Shown here one piece after another: positions 47,014 to 55,886 of a DNA stretch of 64,000 nucleotides. The stretch comes from Enterobacillus tribolii. GTDB lineage: Bacteria; Pseudomonadota; Gammaproteobacteria; Enterobacterales; Enterobacteriaceae. The position numbers and the translations under genes were made by a program. Every line of letters begins with the position of its first letter. Position 1 is the stretch's first letter. The notes under the pieces are model-generated. The model was not told the DNA's origin, made no database searches, and saw nothing but the letters and a program-made list of their open reading frames with translations. Location: NCBI RefSeq assembly GCF_003363015.1, contig NZ_QRAP01000006.1, forward strand, positions 248,001 to 312,000. Reading direction: 5' to 3'.

Positions 47014-47673
47014 ATGAATAACAGTGGAAAAAAAGCGCTGAGTGAAAAAAAAGCGGTGCGCATTATTATCGGCCATGCCTGCATTCTGACCCGGCGCGGG
47101 CTGGTGCAGCTGTTTGCCGGGTTGCTGCCGCAGGCCGACATTTTGAGTGTCGGCTCACTGCTGACGGCGGGGATCTACCCGGAAATTATCATGGCGGACC
47201 TGGTGGTCAGCGATATTGGTCACGACGTCGTCTCGTCGGCCGCCGGCACGGAACAACTGCTGCTGTTGCCGCAGATACGGGAAGGTAAGCCGCTGGTGAT
47301 GATCGCGGAAGGCGAACACCCGGCGCTGTTGATGCAGCTTGCCCGCTTCTCCAACGTCTCCCTGATTTCCGCCAATGCTTCCCGGCAGAAGCTGAATGCG
47401 CAGCTCACGGAGATACTGGACGGCAAGCAGGTCATTGAGATGATGCCAGCACCGGCGCCGGCACAACAGGTTGCTGAGAAAAGAAGGGAAAAGCTGACAG
47501 CCTCAGAGCAGCGGGTGATGGCATTGTTGCGGGCTGGGTTCAGCGTGACTCAGATTGCCGGGCAACTGTGCCGGAGCGTAAAAACCGTGAGTACCCATAA
47601 GCGGCAGATCATGCGCAAGCTTGGCGTGACGTCGGAAGTGGCGCTGTTCGCGCAGAAATATGAGAACCATTGA
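47014..47673 (+). CDS. LuxR-type regulator with degenerate receiver domain (right pair, second gene)
   Basis: 219 residues from the ATG at 47014 behind GGGAGG. The receiver-like half (VRIIIGHACILTRRGLVQLFAGLL) has lost the N-terminal acidic pair although an Asp remains in LVVSDIG. The HTH reads LTASEQRVMALLRAGFSVTQIAGQLCRSVKTVSTHKRQIMRKL, matching the protein at 35494 in the recognition helix. The pair is a mirror image of the pair at 35494-36796 around the fimbrial genes. Confidence 0.87.
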   Translation: MNNSGKKALSEKKAVRIIIGHACILTRRGLVQLFAGLLPQADILSVGSLLTAGIYPEIIMADLVVSDIGHDVVSSAAGTEQLLLLPQIREGKPLVMIAEGEHPALLMQLARFSNVSLISANASRQKLNAQLTEILDGKQVIEMMPAPAPAQQVAEKRREKLTASEQRVMALLRAGFSVTQIAGQLCRSVKTVSTHKRQIMRKLGVTSEVALFAQKYENH

Positions 47674-47766
47674 GTACTTTTCGCAATAATTGGCGACCGG
47701 CTTGAGCCCGGACGGTTTAATAGCATATTGGCTGTAGAGCGTTGCCTGATACATGGCCTCGTCACT

Positions 47767-48030
47767 CACGGAGAGAAAATGAACCACGCCTGAAATATGA
47801 ACCAGGCGTTGCGGCTCTTTTTTAAGTTCGGTCTGTGCGAGGCTGTAAGCCGTATTTAAATGCGCTATATGTACTCTTTCCGGAAACCTCTGTACCCATT
47901 GCCCGTTCATCAATAACAAAATAACGACTGGCTCAGGCAGTAACGCGATGCCTGTGCCATGAATTGCCGCTGCTTGTTGTACCTGTTGTACCCGCCCGCC
48001 ACTGAAAATCCCCCTTGCGCAGGGATGCAT
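47767..48030 (-). pseudogene. Probable remnant of a LysR regulator C-terminus
   Basis: On the minus strand a frame reads QQVQQAAAIHGTGIALLPEP then a stretch around GQWVQRFPERVHIAHLNTAYSLAQTE. This resembles the last part of LysR effector domains (A..G.GIALLPE..V...L..G.LV..FP......Y.L). No HTH or proper end is present, and the frame runs on into antisense of the LuxR gene. It is read as a truncated gene at the island edge. The remaining gap up to 48178 shows only the region upstream of cpdB. Confidence 0.45.
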
Positions 48031-48178
48031 ATCATAATAACGCTCGCTATCCGCATGTAATAAGTTTCAGGATGCAGTATCTTATCGCTTTCCTCATTGC
48101 TTTCTCTGCCTCCAGAGAGGGCGTTGTTGTTTGTTACTTTGATCATTACTGCGTATGAATTCATTGAGAGAGGGCTAT

Positions 48179-50131
48179 ATGCTGCTTAAATTTTCCGTTA
48201 GAACAGCAATATTCGCGTTGGGGGGTATTTTTTCGGTAAATGCCGCGACGCTTGATTTGCGAATAATGGAAACAACCGATATGCACGGCAATATGATGGA
48301 CTATGACTATTATCAGGATAAGGCGACGGATAAATTTGGTTTAGTCAGAGCCGCGTCGTTGATTGACGCCGCCCGCAAGGAGGTGCCCAACAGCGTGTTG
48401 GTTGATAACGGCGACGTTATTCAGGGCAGCCCGATGGCTGATTACCGGGCGGCAAAGGGGCTGAAAAACGGAGAGGTTCACCCCGTTTATAAAGCCATGA
48501 ACCGGCTGGACTACGTGGTCGGCAGCCTGGGCAATCATGAATTCAACTATGGCCTGGATTATCTCAGCGCCGCCATCAAAGGGGCAAAATTCCCCTACAT
48601 CAACGCCAACGTATTTGATGCGAAAACCAATCAGCCTTATTTTCGCCAATATCTGATCGTCGAAACGCCGCTGAAAGATCGCGATGGCAAAACGCATAAT
48701 GTCCGTATCGGCTATATCGGATTCGTTCCGCCGCAAATCGTGTCGTGGGATAAAGACAAACTTGCCGGAAAAGTGACTGCAAAAGATATTACCGAAACGG
48801 CCCGGGAGTTGATTCCGCAAATGCGCAAAGAAGGGGCTGACGTTATCGTTGCCATTGCGCATTCGGGTTTCTCTTCCGATCCTTATAAAGCGTTGGCTGA
48901 AAACTCGGTGTATTACCTCTCTGAGGTGCAGGGCATTAATGCCATTATGTTCGGCCACTCGCACGGCGTGTTCCCCGGTGAGGATTTTGCGGCAATTAAA
49001 GGCGTAGATATCCGGCAGGGAACGATTAACGGCGTTCCCGCGGTTATGCCCGGCCGCTGGGCCGATCACATCGGCGTTGTGGATCTGGTGCTGGACGGCG
49101 AAGCCGGGAACTGGAAAGTGGTTGCGGGGAAAGCCGAAGCGCGCCCGGTATTTGATAAAGAGAGCAAGAAATCCGTTGCCGCTCCCGATATGGCAATGAG
49201 AGAGGCGCTGGCCGAGGATCATAAAGCGACGCTGAGTTTCGTCAGCGATTCCATCGGCAAGAGCACGACCAACGTGAATACTTATCTCTCTCTGGTTCAG
49301 GACGGGCCGGCAGTGCAGATTATTCAGGACGCGCAAAAAGCTTACGTCGAACATTATATTCAGGGCGATCCGGATTTGGCCGATCTGCCCGTATTGTCCG
49401 CCGCTGCGCCGTTTAAAGCCGGCGGCCGTAAGAACGATCCTGAGGCCTATGTGGATATCAGGAAGGGGGAACTGAGTTTCCGTAATGCCGCAGATCTGTA
49501 TCAATATCCCAATACGCTGGTCGCCGTGAAGGTAAAAGGCCGGGACGTCAAAGAGTGGCTGGAATGTTCCGCAGGAATGTACAACCAGATTGACGTCAAC
49601 AGCCGCCAGCCGCAGTCGCTGTTTAACTGGGACGGTTTCAGAACGTATAACTTTGACGCTTTTGACGACGTCAGTTACCAGATCGACGTTACCCAGCCCG
49701 CGCGTTATGACGGCGAATGCAGCTTGATCAACCCTGACGCCCAGCGTATTCAGTCGCTCAGCTACAAAAATAAGCCGTTGGACCCGGATGCGGATTTCCT
49801 CGTCGCGGTGAATAACTACCGGGCCTATACCGGAAAATTTGCCGGTACGGGCGAGAAAAACGTCGTTATTTCATCGCCGGATGAAGTGCGTTCCATCATT
49901 GCGCAATACATAGAAAAGCAGACGCAAGAGCGGGGCGCCTATACGCCGGAAAACAGAACCCGCTGGCGTATCGCGAAAATCAACGCCGACCATCCGCTGG
50001 ATATCCGGATAGAAACGTCGCCGGGTAAAGAGGCTGCCGACTATATCCGGGAGAATGCCGCGCATCCCATGACGCCGGTAGGAAAGGACGACATCGGATT
50101 TGCTGTTTATAAAATAGATTTACAGCAATAA
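48179..50131 (+). CDS. cpdB: 2',3'-cyclic-nucleotide 2'-phosphodiesterase / 3'-nucleotidase
   Basis: This periplasmic enzyme of 650 residues salvages nucleotides by hydrolysing 2',3'-cyclic nucleotides and 3'-nucleotides. The start is the ATG at 48179 ([22 protein letters not shown], a signal peptide) behind GAGAGAGGG. Metal-site motifs are [48 protein letters not shown] and [12 protein letters not shown]. The C-terminal nucleotide-binding domain has the aromatic residues expected ([32 protein letters not shown]). Length and layout match E. coli CpdB. Confidence 0.95.
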   Translation: MLLKFSVRTAIFALGGIFSVNAATLDLRIMETTDMHGNMMDYDYYQDKATDKFGLVRAASLIDAARKEVPNSVLVDNGDVIQGSPMADYRAAKGLKNGEVHPVYKAMNRLDYVVGSLGNHEFNYGLDYLSAAIKGAKFPYINANVFDAKTNQPYFRQYLIVETPLKDRDGKTHNVRIGYIGFVPPQIVSWDKDKLAGKVTAKDITETARELIPQMRKEGADVIVAIAHSGFSSDPYKALAENSVYYLSEVQGINAIMFGHSHGVFPGEDFAAIKGVDIRQGTINGVPAVMPGRWADHIGVVDLVLDGEAGNWKVVAGKAEARPVFDKESKKSVAAPDMAMREALAEDHKATLSFVSDSIGKSTTNVNTYLSLVQDGPAVQIIQDAQKAYVEHYIQGDPDLADLPVLSAAAPFKAGGRKNDPEAYVDIRKGELSFRNAADLYQYPNTLVAVKVKGRDVKEWLECSAGMYNQIDVNSRQPQSLFNWDGFRTYNFDAFDDVSYQIDVTQPARYDGECSLINPDAQRIQSLSYKNKPLDPDADFLVAVNNYRAYTGKFAGTGEKNVVISSPDEVRSIIAQYIEKQTQERGAYTPENRTRWRIAKINADHPLDIRIETSPGKEAADYIRENAAHPMTPVGKDDIGFAVYKIDLQQ

Positions 50132-50255
50132 AGGGCGCGTAACGCCACCCGGCTTATGCGGGTGGCGTTGAATGAGAAATGCCGCGCAGGCATTCAGGAA
50201 TGCACGGCCGTAAAATAACGGCGCATATTCAATATAGTTAAATCCGGAGGAACAC

Positions 50256-50747
50256 ATGGACAGACCGGTTTTCCGTAATGCCACGGCGTCAGACGTGGAT
50301 CGCTGTTATGAGATTGAGTCCGCCGCTTATCCGGCGGATGAGGCGGCAACCCGGGAGAAAATTGCCGTGCGCATTGCACAGTATCCGGAAGGATTTCTCT
50401 GCATGGCGTTGGGCGGCGTTCTCATCGGTTTTATTAATTGCGGCTGCGCGTGGAACGTCGATATGTCGGCCGAAGAATTTAAGCAACTGATCGGGCACGA
50501 TCCGGCGGCGCCGAACGCGGTGATTATGTCCGTAGTGCTGCATCCCGACTGGCAGGGCAAAGGGTATTCAACCCTGATGATGCGGGAGTTTGTCAGCCGG
50601 ATGCGTCAGGCAGGAAAAGAAACTATCCATCTGATGTGTAAAGAAAACTACCTGAAAATGTATGAGAAGTTCGGCTATCGCTATGTAAAACCTTCCGACT
50701 CTACGCACGGCGGGGTGAAGTGGCTGGAAATGGTCATGACGTTGTAG
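50256..50747 (+). CDS. GNAT-family N-acetyltransferase
   Basis: A 163-residue cytosolic protein with the GNAT fold: VFRNATASDVDRCYEIESAAYP, the acetyl-CoA loop VVLHPDWQGKGYSTLMM (QGKGY) and NYLKMYEKFGYRYV. It most resembles the arylalkylamine (serotonin-type) acetyltransferase-like subgroup. The substrate is unknown. GGAGGA stands 7 nt before the ATG. It stands alone between cpdB and a convergent transferase gene. Confidence 0.88.
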   Translation: MDRPVFRNATASDVDRCYEIESAAYPADEAATREKIAVRIAQYPEGFLCMALGGVLIGFINCGCAWNVDMSAEEFKQLIGHDPAAPNAVIMSVVLHPDWQGKGYSTLMMREFVSRMRQAGKETIHLMCKENYLKMYEKFGYRYVKPSDSTHGGVKWLEMVMTL

Positions 50748-50796
50748 CGGCCTGTGTTCCGGCACAATGCGCGGCAGCATCCGCGCTGCCGGGGCT

Positions 50797-52425
50797 TCAT
50801 GGCGTGCTCTCCGCCGCCGTGGTTATCCCGGGCGGAGGCGGCGCTTCTGCACGCAGCTCTGCCCAGCGATACACTTCTCCTGTGGTATCGACCACGCAAA
50901 CCTCCGTGTTCCGCCGTTCAAGCAACTGGGTGAACGTTAATGGCGGACGGTGCCGGAGGGTAATTCCCATCCACTGACTTATCAGCGCGTTATTATCCAC
51001 AGTCGAATAAGGCGCGGAAACGGTGCCTTCAGGCAACCAGCCGGACGTGACCTGAGGGCTGCGCCAGAGAAACATCGGCACCTGAAACGCCGCCTGCGTT
51101 GGTTTTGCGCCGCCGTGCCGCCAGCCGTTTTTCTTCCCGCTCACCCGCTCCAGCCCGTGGTCGGAGAAATAGAGCAACGACGCGCGTTTTTGGCGCAGGC
51201 GGCTGAAAATCTGCCCCAGCAACGTGTCGGTGAAACGGATGGCGTTGTCGTAGCTGTCGTCGGGATCACCGGGCTCCGGGAAGTAACGTTCTTCTTCCGG
51301 ATAGCGCTCGCCGGCGGGCGGGTGGCTGCCGTACAGATGTAAAACAATCAGCTTTTTGCCGGGGCGTTGCAGCGCCAGGTCCAGCGGCGCCAGTAAAGCA
51401 TCGTCGTAACGTCCGTTCACCCATTGGCGGAAATGGGCGTTCATCGCGATGCCGGTGATGGCGTTGCTGTAATCGCCGTACATCCCCTGATTGCTGTACC
51501 AGTGGGTTTCGAACCCGGCCTGGTTGGCGATATTGATGACGTTGTCGGCATAATGGTGGACATTCATGTCCGTGACGGTTGCGGCGCTCAGCGCCAGCGG
51601 TACGGCGGTGGCCGTGACCGGCGCGCCGCTGATAGCGTGGGTGAACAGCAGCATGTTGGGCCGTTCCTTGCCGGCTGCCGGCGTGGTCGGGCGCGAGTAG
51701 CCGTAAAGATGCATATTGGCCGGGCGGGCGGATTCCCCGATCACCACAACGTAGGTGTCGATGCCGGTGTCGTGCCGCATTAAATCATAAACCGGAACCC
51801 GGCGGGATACCGACGCGATCATCCTTTTGTCCCGGAGCGCCTGAAGAAAGGGGTTCAGGTTACTGACCGGCAGGTTGGAAACGACGCGTTGCAGCGGATC
51901 GCTGATGTTATTTTTACGCCACTGGTGCGCCACGGCCTGCAAAGTATAAATGCCGAGAGCGGCGCTCATGATTATCAGCGGCAGGGTGTTCAGGCGGGCG
52001 GGCAAGCGGGGCGCCAGATTAATTGCGGCAAACATAATGGCGGCGACGGCGATAAAAAACAAAACGTAACGCCGGTAAACCGTCAGCATTCCCACCGCCT
52101 CCCGGCGCTGGGTTTCCAGTACGCTCAGGGCGAAGCCGTAGCTGAAGCGACCGCGGTACTCCAGCCAGGAAAAGAGCGACAGGGACATATCCGCAGCAAT
52201 GAGCAGAACAGGCGCCAGCGCGAGCAGGTTACGCAGCAGCGGATGATTGACCTGGGCCAGCGCCAGCAGCAGCGGAACCATCACCAACATCTGATGCAGC
52301 AGCTTATGCGGACGGGTCGTCAATGCCCCGACGCAGAGATACAGCACGCCGGTCGCCAGCAATGGCGACAGGCGCAGCAATATCAGCCATACGCCGCTTT
52401 TCGGTGTTAATAATTCATTCAGCAT
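50797..52425 (-). CDS. Phosphoethanolamine-transferase-like inner-membrane protein (sulfatase fold)
   Basis: 542 residues: about five N-terminal transmembrane helices (residues about 13-165), then a periplasmic alkaline-phosphatase/sulfatase domain. Metal and catalytic motifs are VVVIGESARPANMHLYGYSRPTTP, the candidate nucleophile Thr in SGAPVTATAVPL, VLHLYGSHPP and LLYFSDHGLE. Such enzymes add phosphoethanolamine to lipid A, LPS core or osmoregulated glucans. Which target applies cannot be decided; the sequence is closer to the CptA/OpgE-like group than I would expect for classical EptA, but this is weak. Convergent with the GNAT gene. Confidence 0.88.
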   Translation of the reverse strand: MLNELLTPKSGVWLILLRLSPLLATGVLYLCVGALTTRPHKLLHQMLVMVPLLLALAQVNHPLLRNLLALAPVLLIAADMSLSLFSWLEYRGRFSYGFALSVLETQRREAVGMLTVYRRYVLFFIAVAAIMFAAINLAPRLPARLNTLPLIIMSAALGIYTLQAVAHQWRKNNISDPLQRVVSNLPVSNLNPFLQALRDKRMIASVSRRVPVYDLMRHDTGIDTYVVVIGESARPANMHLYGYSRPTTPAAGKERPNMLLFTHAISGAPVTATAVPLALSAATVTDMNVHHYADNVINIANQAGFETHWYSNQGMYGDYSNAITGIAMNAHFRQWVNGRYDDALLAPLDLALQRPGKKLIVLHLYGSHPPAGERYPEEERYFPEPGDPDDSYDNAIRFTDTLLGQIFSRLRQKRASLLYFSDHGLERVSGKKNGWRHGGAKPTQAAFQVPMFLWRSPQVTSGWLPEGTVSAPYSTVDNNALISQWMGITLRHRPPLTFTQLLERRNTEVCVVDTTGEVYRWAELRAEAPPPPGITTAAESTP

Positions 52426-52590
52426 AGTTTTACGTTTGCGTTTATTACCGGCACGCCGTTTGCGGGGCGCAGCAAGGCCCGGTCACGTAAGTGACCGTAA
52501 TGAAAGAAGTTTTATCCGTAATTAACTGTCTGGAAGAATAACGGCTGGGGTGAGGTAAAGATAATTGTTTTTATAGATCGTTTTTCAATT

Positions 52591-52613
52591 ATTGATCGTT
52601 TCCGTCGATCAAT
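52591..52613. promoter_or_regulatory. Inverted repeat upstream of the transferase gene
   Basis: ATTGATCG (52591-52598) and CGATCAAT (52606-52613) around 7 nt. A second one, GGTCAC-GTAA-GTGACC, lies at 52481-52496, nearer the start codon. Both are possible operators in the 363-bp gap, which otherwise shows no gene. Confidence 0.4.
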
Positions 52614-52788
52614 ATTAATAGGGGAAAGCAGAGCGGGAAGTTAACGCCGGTATTATTTATGGATGAAATAACGGTCATGGGGAACAGGAGAATTAGGCAA
52701 TATTACCGGCGCAATCCGGGCGCTGGCTATCACCCGGATTATCATCGTCACCGCCTTGGCCGGCAGAGGGCGCTTTAGTGGCGGCGAA

Positions 52789-53160
52789 TTACATGTTGCA
52801 GCCGGCGTAAACCCGCAGGCGGTGCCCGTCTGGATCGGCCGCCGTGAAGGTGTAACCGAAGTCCATGTGCGTGGGTTCCTGCAAAATAGTCAGGCCGCGT
52901 GCGCGCCAGTCGGCCAGCGTGGCATCGACGTCTTTTGCGCCGGCGAGGGAGAACGCCAGCTCGCATCCGCCTGCCGGGGCAGTGGCGGGCGGCTCGACGT
53001 CCTGCTTCAGCCACAGGCCGAGCTTTGCGCCGGACGCCAGAACGAACATGGCGAAGGTCGGGGCGCTTTCGACCGGCGCGACGCCGAACAATCCGGCATA
53101 GAATTCGGCGCTGGTGGCCGGGTTATCGACATAGAGAATGCAAAAGTCCGGGTTCATCAT
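52789..53160 (-). CDS. VOC-family (glyoxalase/bleomycin resistance-like) protein
   Basis: A 123-residue single-module vicinal-oxygen-chelate protein: FCILYVDNPATSAEFYAGLFG at the start, LGLWLKQDVEP, the TILQEPTHMDFGYTFTAADPDGHRLRVY metal-ligand region at the end. Members bind or modify small molecules, including some antibiotics. It lies about 100 bp downstream of the WYL-domain regulator gene on the same strand, which probably controls it. The substrate is unknown. Confidence 0.88.
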   Translation of the reverse strand: MMNPDFCILYVDNPATSAEFYAGLFGVAPVESAPTFAMFVLASGAKLGLWLKQDVEPPATAPAGGCELAFSLAGAKDVDATLADWRARGLTILQEPTHMDFGYTFTAADPDGHRLRVYAGCNM

Positions 53161-53259
53161 TTTTACTGCTCCTTGGGTGGCGTTGAGGGAGGCGCAACGG
53201 CGTCTCCGGTACGGATACCTTAGGGGCAGGGAGTGACAGATTTTGTCAGCAGTCGCGCT

Positions 53260-53949
53260 TTATTGAGGGGGAATGCCTTCGCACTCGCGCCATTCCCTGA
53301 GCAGCGCCTGCCGTGAGCGGGGGTAGCGCTGCTCGGCGACGGACAGCTTCCCGATGCGGTCCGTGCGGAAGTTCCTGAAATCCTGACGCAGCTCGCACCA
53401 GGCAACCAGCAGGCGCATGTTGTCGAAGAAGCCCAGCGCGAAGGGCCAGACGGTGCGCGCTGAGCATGCATCGTTTGCATCGCGGTAGTCGAACGTTAAT
53501 TTTCGTTCCGCCCGGATGGCGCGGCGTAATACGGCGAGATCCGCGCCGCCGCTGATGCGTTCAGGCGAGGGGCCGATAAGCAACGTGGTGGCATCGGGAG
53601 TATGACGCAATGCTTCCGGCAGCACGGCGGTGATTTTGCCGAGGGTGTGGCGGGCGGCATCGGCAAGGTATTCATCCCCGCAGTGCGCAACCCAGCGTGC
53701 GCCGAGCACCAGCGCTTCGATTTCATCTTTGGAAAACATCAGCGGGGGAAGCAAAAAACCGGGGCGCAGTACGTACCCGAGGCCAGCTTCGCCTTCAATG
53801 GGCGCGCCCTGCTCCTGCAACGTGGCGATATCGCGGTACAGGGTGCGCAGGGAGATCCCCAGTTCGCCGGCCAGATGCGCGCCGGTCACCGGGTAGCGGT
53901 GGTTACGCAGGATTTGAATCAGGGTTAACAGGCGTTGGGCACGGGTCAT
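53260..53949 (-). CDS. YafY-type transcriptional regulator (HTH plus WYL domain)
   Basis: 229 residues. The N-terminal DeoR-like winged helix (RAQRLLTLIQILRNHRYPVTGAHLAGELGISLRTLYRDIATLQEQGAPI) is followed by a WYL-type ligand-binding domain (LRRAIRAERKLTFDYRDAND, TVWPFALGFFDNMRLLVAWCELRQDFRNFRTDRI). Such proteins act as one-component switches sensing small ligands or nucleic acids. Likely target: the VOC gene downstream. Confidence 0.9.
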   Translation of the reverse strand: MTRAQRLLTLIQILRNHRYPVTGAHLAGELGISLRTLYRDIATLQEQGAPIEGEAGLGYVLRPGFLLPPLMFSKDEIEALVLGARWVAHCGDEYLADAARHTLGKITAVLPEALRHTPDATTLLIGPSPERISGGADLAVLRRAIRAERKLTFDYRDANDACSARTVWPFALGFFDNMRLLVAWCELRQDFRNFRTDRIGKLSVAEQRYPRSRQALLREWRECEGIPPQ

Positions 53950-54034
53950 GGCGTATTTTTGTCCGGGATGAATGGAGAGAGTGTGCCAAAGATTGAACAG
54001 GAAGGGGAGGAGTATTGCGGGAGGGAAAACTCAC

Positions 54035-54069
54035 AAAAAATCCGCCCGCGGCTGATTTCGCGGGCGGAT
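54035..54069 (-). terminator. Intrinsic terminator of the kduD-isomerase unit
   Basis: On the minus strand ATCCGCCCGCG (54059-54069) pairs with CGCGGGCGGAT (54040-54050), followed by T6 (54040-54035). It ends just 15 bp beyond the isomerase stop. Confidence 0.9.
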
Positions 54070-54083
54070 CTTTCAAAAACCGG

Positions 54084-54722
54084 TTACGCCAGAACGCTGC
54101 GAACGTAATCGATGATTTCTTTGTTCTGTCCGTTTTCGAACAGGCACTTCTGGAAACGCTCACCGCTCACTGCGGTTTTCACCAGCTCAGGATCGATGCT
54201 GCGCAGCGTGTCCAGGTAGTTGTCCTTGATTACCGCGGCTTTCACCTGGTTCAGAATACCGGCGTTGCGTACCTGCGGTTCGCGGCGGTCCAGCGGATAG
54301 CCCTGACCACGCTCGCCGTCGAAGGCTTTTTCGAAGATGTAACGGACGTTCAGCTCCGCGCCCCAGCCGAAGCCTTTGGCGAAGGGCAGGGACAGCGCGT
54401 TGCCGTTGTTGATCTGAGCGAACAAAAACGCGTCCGCCGGATCGATGCAGTAGCCGCACACCACGCCCGGATGAACGTTCAGCGACATCAGCGCGCCCTG
54501 GCCGGTGCCGCAACCGGTGACCACGAAGTCAACGGCTTTGGCGTTCAGCAGGATGCTGGCCATGATGCCCAGATGGATGTAGGTCAGGTGATGATCTTTG
54601 TCGTCGCTCATGCCGACGTTGTGCACGCTGTGCTGCCTGGCATGTGCTACGGTTTCCAGTTGTTCCAGAACAATGGCGTTCTTCGCCGCCTGGCTGTTTT
54701 CCATCATCAGTGCGATTTTCAT
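54084..54722 (-). CDS. RpiB/LacAB-fold sugar isomerase, DhuI-like (4-deoxy-5-dehydro-uronate isomerase)
   Basis: This 212-residue protein starts MKIALMMENSQAAKN and contains AVDFVVTGCGTGQGALMSLN (active-site Cys region of RpiB-type isomerases), FPGVVCG-like HPGVVCGYCIDP, and FAQINNGNALSLPFAKGFGWGAEL. It is strikingly like the streptococcal DhuI proteins that isomerise unsaturated-uronate-derived DKI before the SDR DhuD. Here it is co-directional with kduD, 70 bp apart, and no KduI-type gene is visible in the window. It probably converts DKI to the KduD substrate. A pentose-phosphate isomerase role is the alternative. Confidence 0.85.
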   Translation of the reverse strand: MKIALMMENSQAAKNAIVLEQLETVAHARQHSVHNVGMSDDKDHHLTYIHLGIMASILLNAKAVDFVVTGCGTGQGALMSLNVHPGVVCGYCIDPADAFLFAQINNGNALSLPFAKGFGWGAELNVRYIFEKAFDGERGQGYPLDRREPQVRNAGILNQVKAAVIKDNYLDTLRSIDPELVKTAVSGERFQKCLFENGQNKEIIDYVRSVLA

Positions 54723-54792
54723 CTTGAGTCCTTAATACCTGTATCAAATCGGAAAAGCTTCCGGCGCGCGTTGGTGCGCCGGAGTGGGGTTA

Positions 54793-55554
54793 TCAGCGTG
54801 CCAGCCAGCCGCCGTCAACGGCCAGCGTGTAGCCGTTTACGTAGTCGGAGGCGGAAGAGGACAGGAAGACCACCGGCCCCTTCAGATCCTGCGGCAGACC
54901 CCAGCGGTCGGCCGGGATACGGTCGAGAATTTCGCGGCTGCGGGCTTCATCGGCGCGCAGCTGCTGGGTGTTGTTGGTGGACATGTAGCCCGGCGCGATG
55001 GCGTTAACGTTGATGTTGTGCTTGGCCCACTCGTTGGCCATCAGGCGGGTTACGCCCATTACCGCGCTTTTCGACGCCGTATATGAAGGGACGCGGATAC
55101 CGCCCTGGAAAGAGAGCATGGAGGCGATGTTGATGATTTTGCCGCCCTTGCCCTGGGCGATGAACTGCTTCGCAACCGCCTGCGACATAAAGAACACGGT
55201 CTTAATGTTGAGATTCATGACGTCGTCCCAGTCTTTTTCGCTGAATGCGATCGCGTCCTGACGGCGGATGATGCCCGCGTTGTTGACCAGAATATCAATG
55301 TGGCCGTATTCGGCAACGGCTTTCTCCAGCAGTTCGGGAATGACGTGCATGTCGCCCAGGTTGGCCGTCAGGTTAAGGAAACGGCGGCCGAGCGCGGTGA
55401 CTTTTTCAATGGTGTCTTTCGGATCAACAATGTTGATGCCAACGATGTCGCAACCGGCTTCAGCCAGGCCGATCGCCATTCCCTGACCCAGCCCGGTGTC
55501 ACATCCGGTGACGATGGCGACTTTGCCCGCAAGAGAGAAATTATCAAGAATCAT
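54793..55554 (-). CDS. kduD: 2-deoxy-D-gluconate 3-dehydrogenase / 2,5-diketo-3-deoxygluconate reductase
   Basis: KduD reduces 2,5-diketo-3-deoxygluconate to KDG in pectin breakdown. 253 residues, an SDR starting MILDNFSLAGKVAIVTGCDTGLGQGMA. Further motifs are VNNAGIIRRQDAIAFSEKDWDDV, NIASMLSFQGGIRVPSYTASK with the catalytic Ser, Tyr and Lys, and C-terminal DGGWLAR, all typical of KduD. A KdgR-like box at 55743 lies about 190 bp upstream. It precedes the DhuI-like isomerase in one unit. Confidence 0.95.
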   Translation of the reverse strand: MILDNFSLAGKVAIVTGCDTGLGQGMAIGLAEAGCDIVGINIVDPKDTIEKVTALGRRFLNLTANLGDMHVIPELLEKAVAEYGHIDILVNNAGIIRRQDAIAFSEKDWDDVMNLNIKTVFFMSQAVAKQFIAQGKGGKIINIASMLSFQGGIRVPSYTASKSAVMGVTRLMANEWAKHNINVNAIAPGYMSTNNTQQLRADEARSREILDRIPADRWGLPQDLKGPVVFLSSSASDYVNGYTLAVDGGWLAR

Positions 55555-55742
55555 GAGCAGTACCTTTTCCTTTGTTGCTGAAGCCGGGGGAACCGGGCCT
55601 CGTGAAGCTAAAAAGTGCCGGGAAGACGTTTACCGCGCGGTGGGGTGAAGTGTGTCCCGGATTGTTTAATGCCTGTAATTAACAATGTCTGTATTTAGCA
55701 ATGGCTCTAGTGTAATGCTGTTACGTCATTTATTCAATGCAT

Positions 55743-55761
55743 TTTAAAACAATGTTTCATT
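55743..55761. promoter_or_regulatory. KdgR-like operator upstream of kduD
   Basis: TTTAAAACAATGTTTCATT agrees with the KdgR consensus AATRAAAYRNYRTTTYATT, as I recall it, at 17 of 19 positions. KdgR represses pectin genes until KDG is present. Confidence 0.72.
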
Positions 55762-55786
55762 TTTATCGTTTTCGTATTTTACAGAT

Positions 55787-55830
55787 AAACGGAGAACGTT
55801 TCACTGAGGGTGATAAAGCGTTCTCCGTTT
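55787..55830. terminator. Stem-loop downstream of kdgM
   Basis: AAACGGAGAACG (55787-55798) pairs with CGTTCTCCGTTT (55819-55830). On the minus strand a weak T-containing stretch follows (ATCTG). It probably ends kdgM transcription before the kduD promoter region. Confidence 0.6.
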
Positions 55831-55886
55831 GCGGCGGCCGCACAGGTTTGCCGCCGTTAGACGGTAATATTAACGACGTGACTTAC

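Noticed and set aside
48341-49504. 387-codon frame antisense to cpdB
   Set aside because: cpdB is unmistakable; the antisense frame has no start signal or motif.
54084-54722. Calling the isomerase ribose-5-phosphate isomerase B
   Set aside because: It is longer than RpiB (212 against about 150 residues), matches the DhuI-like pattern and sits with kduD in a pectin locus.
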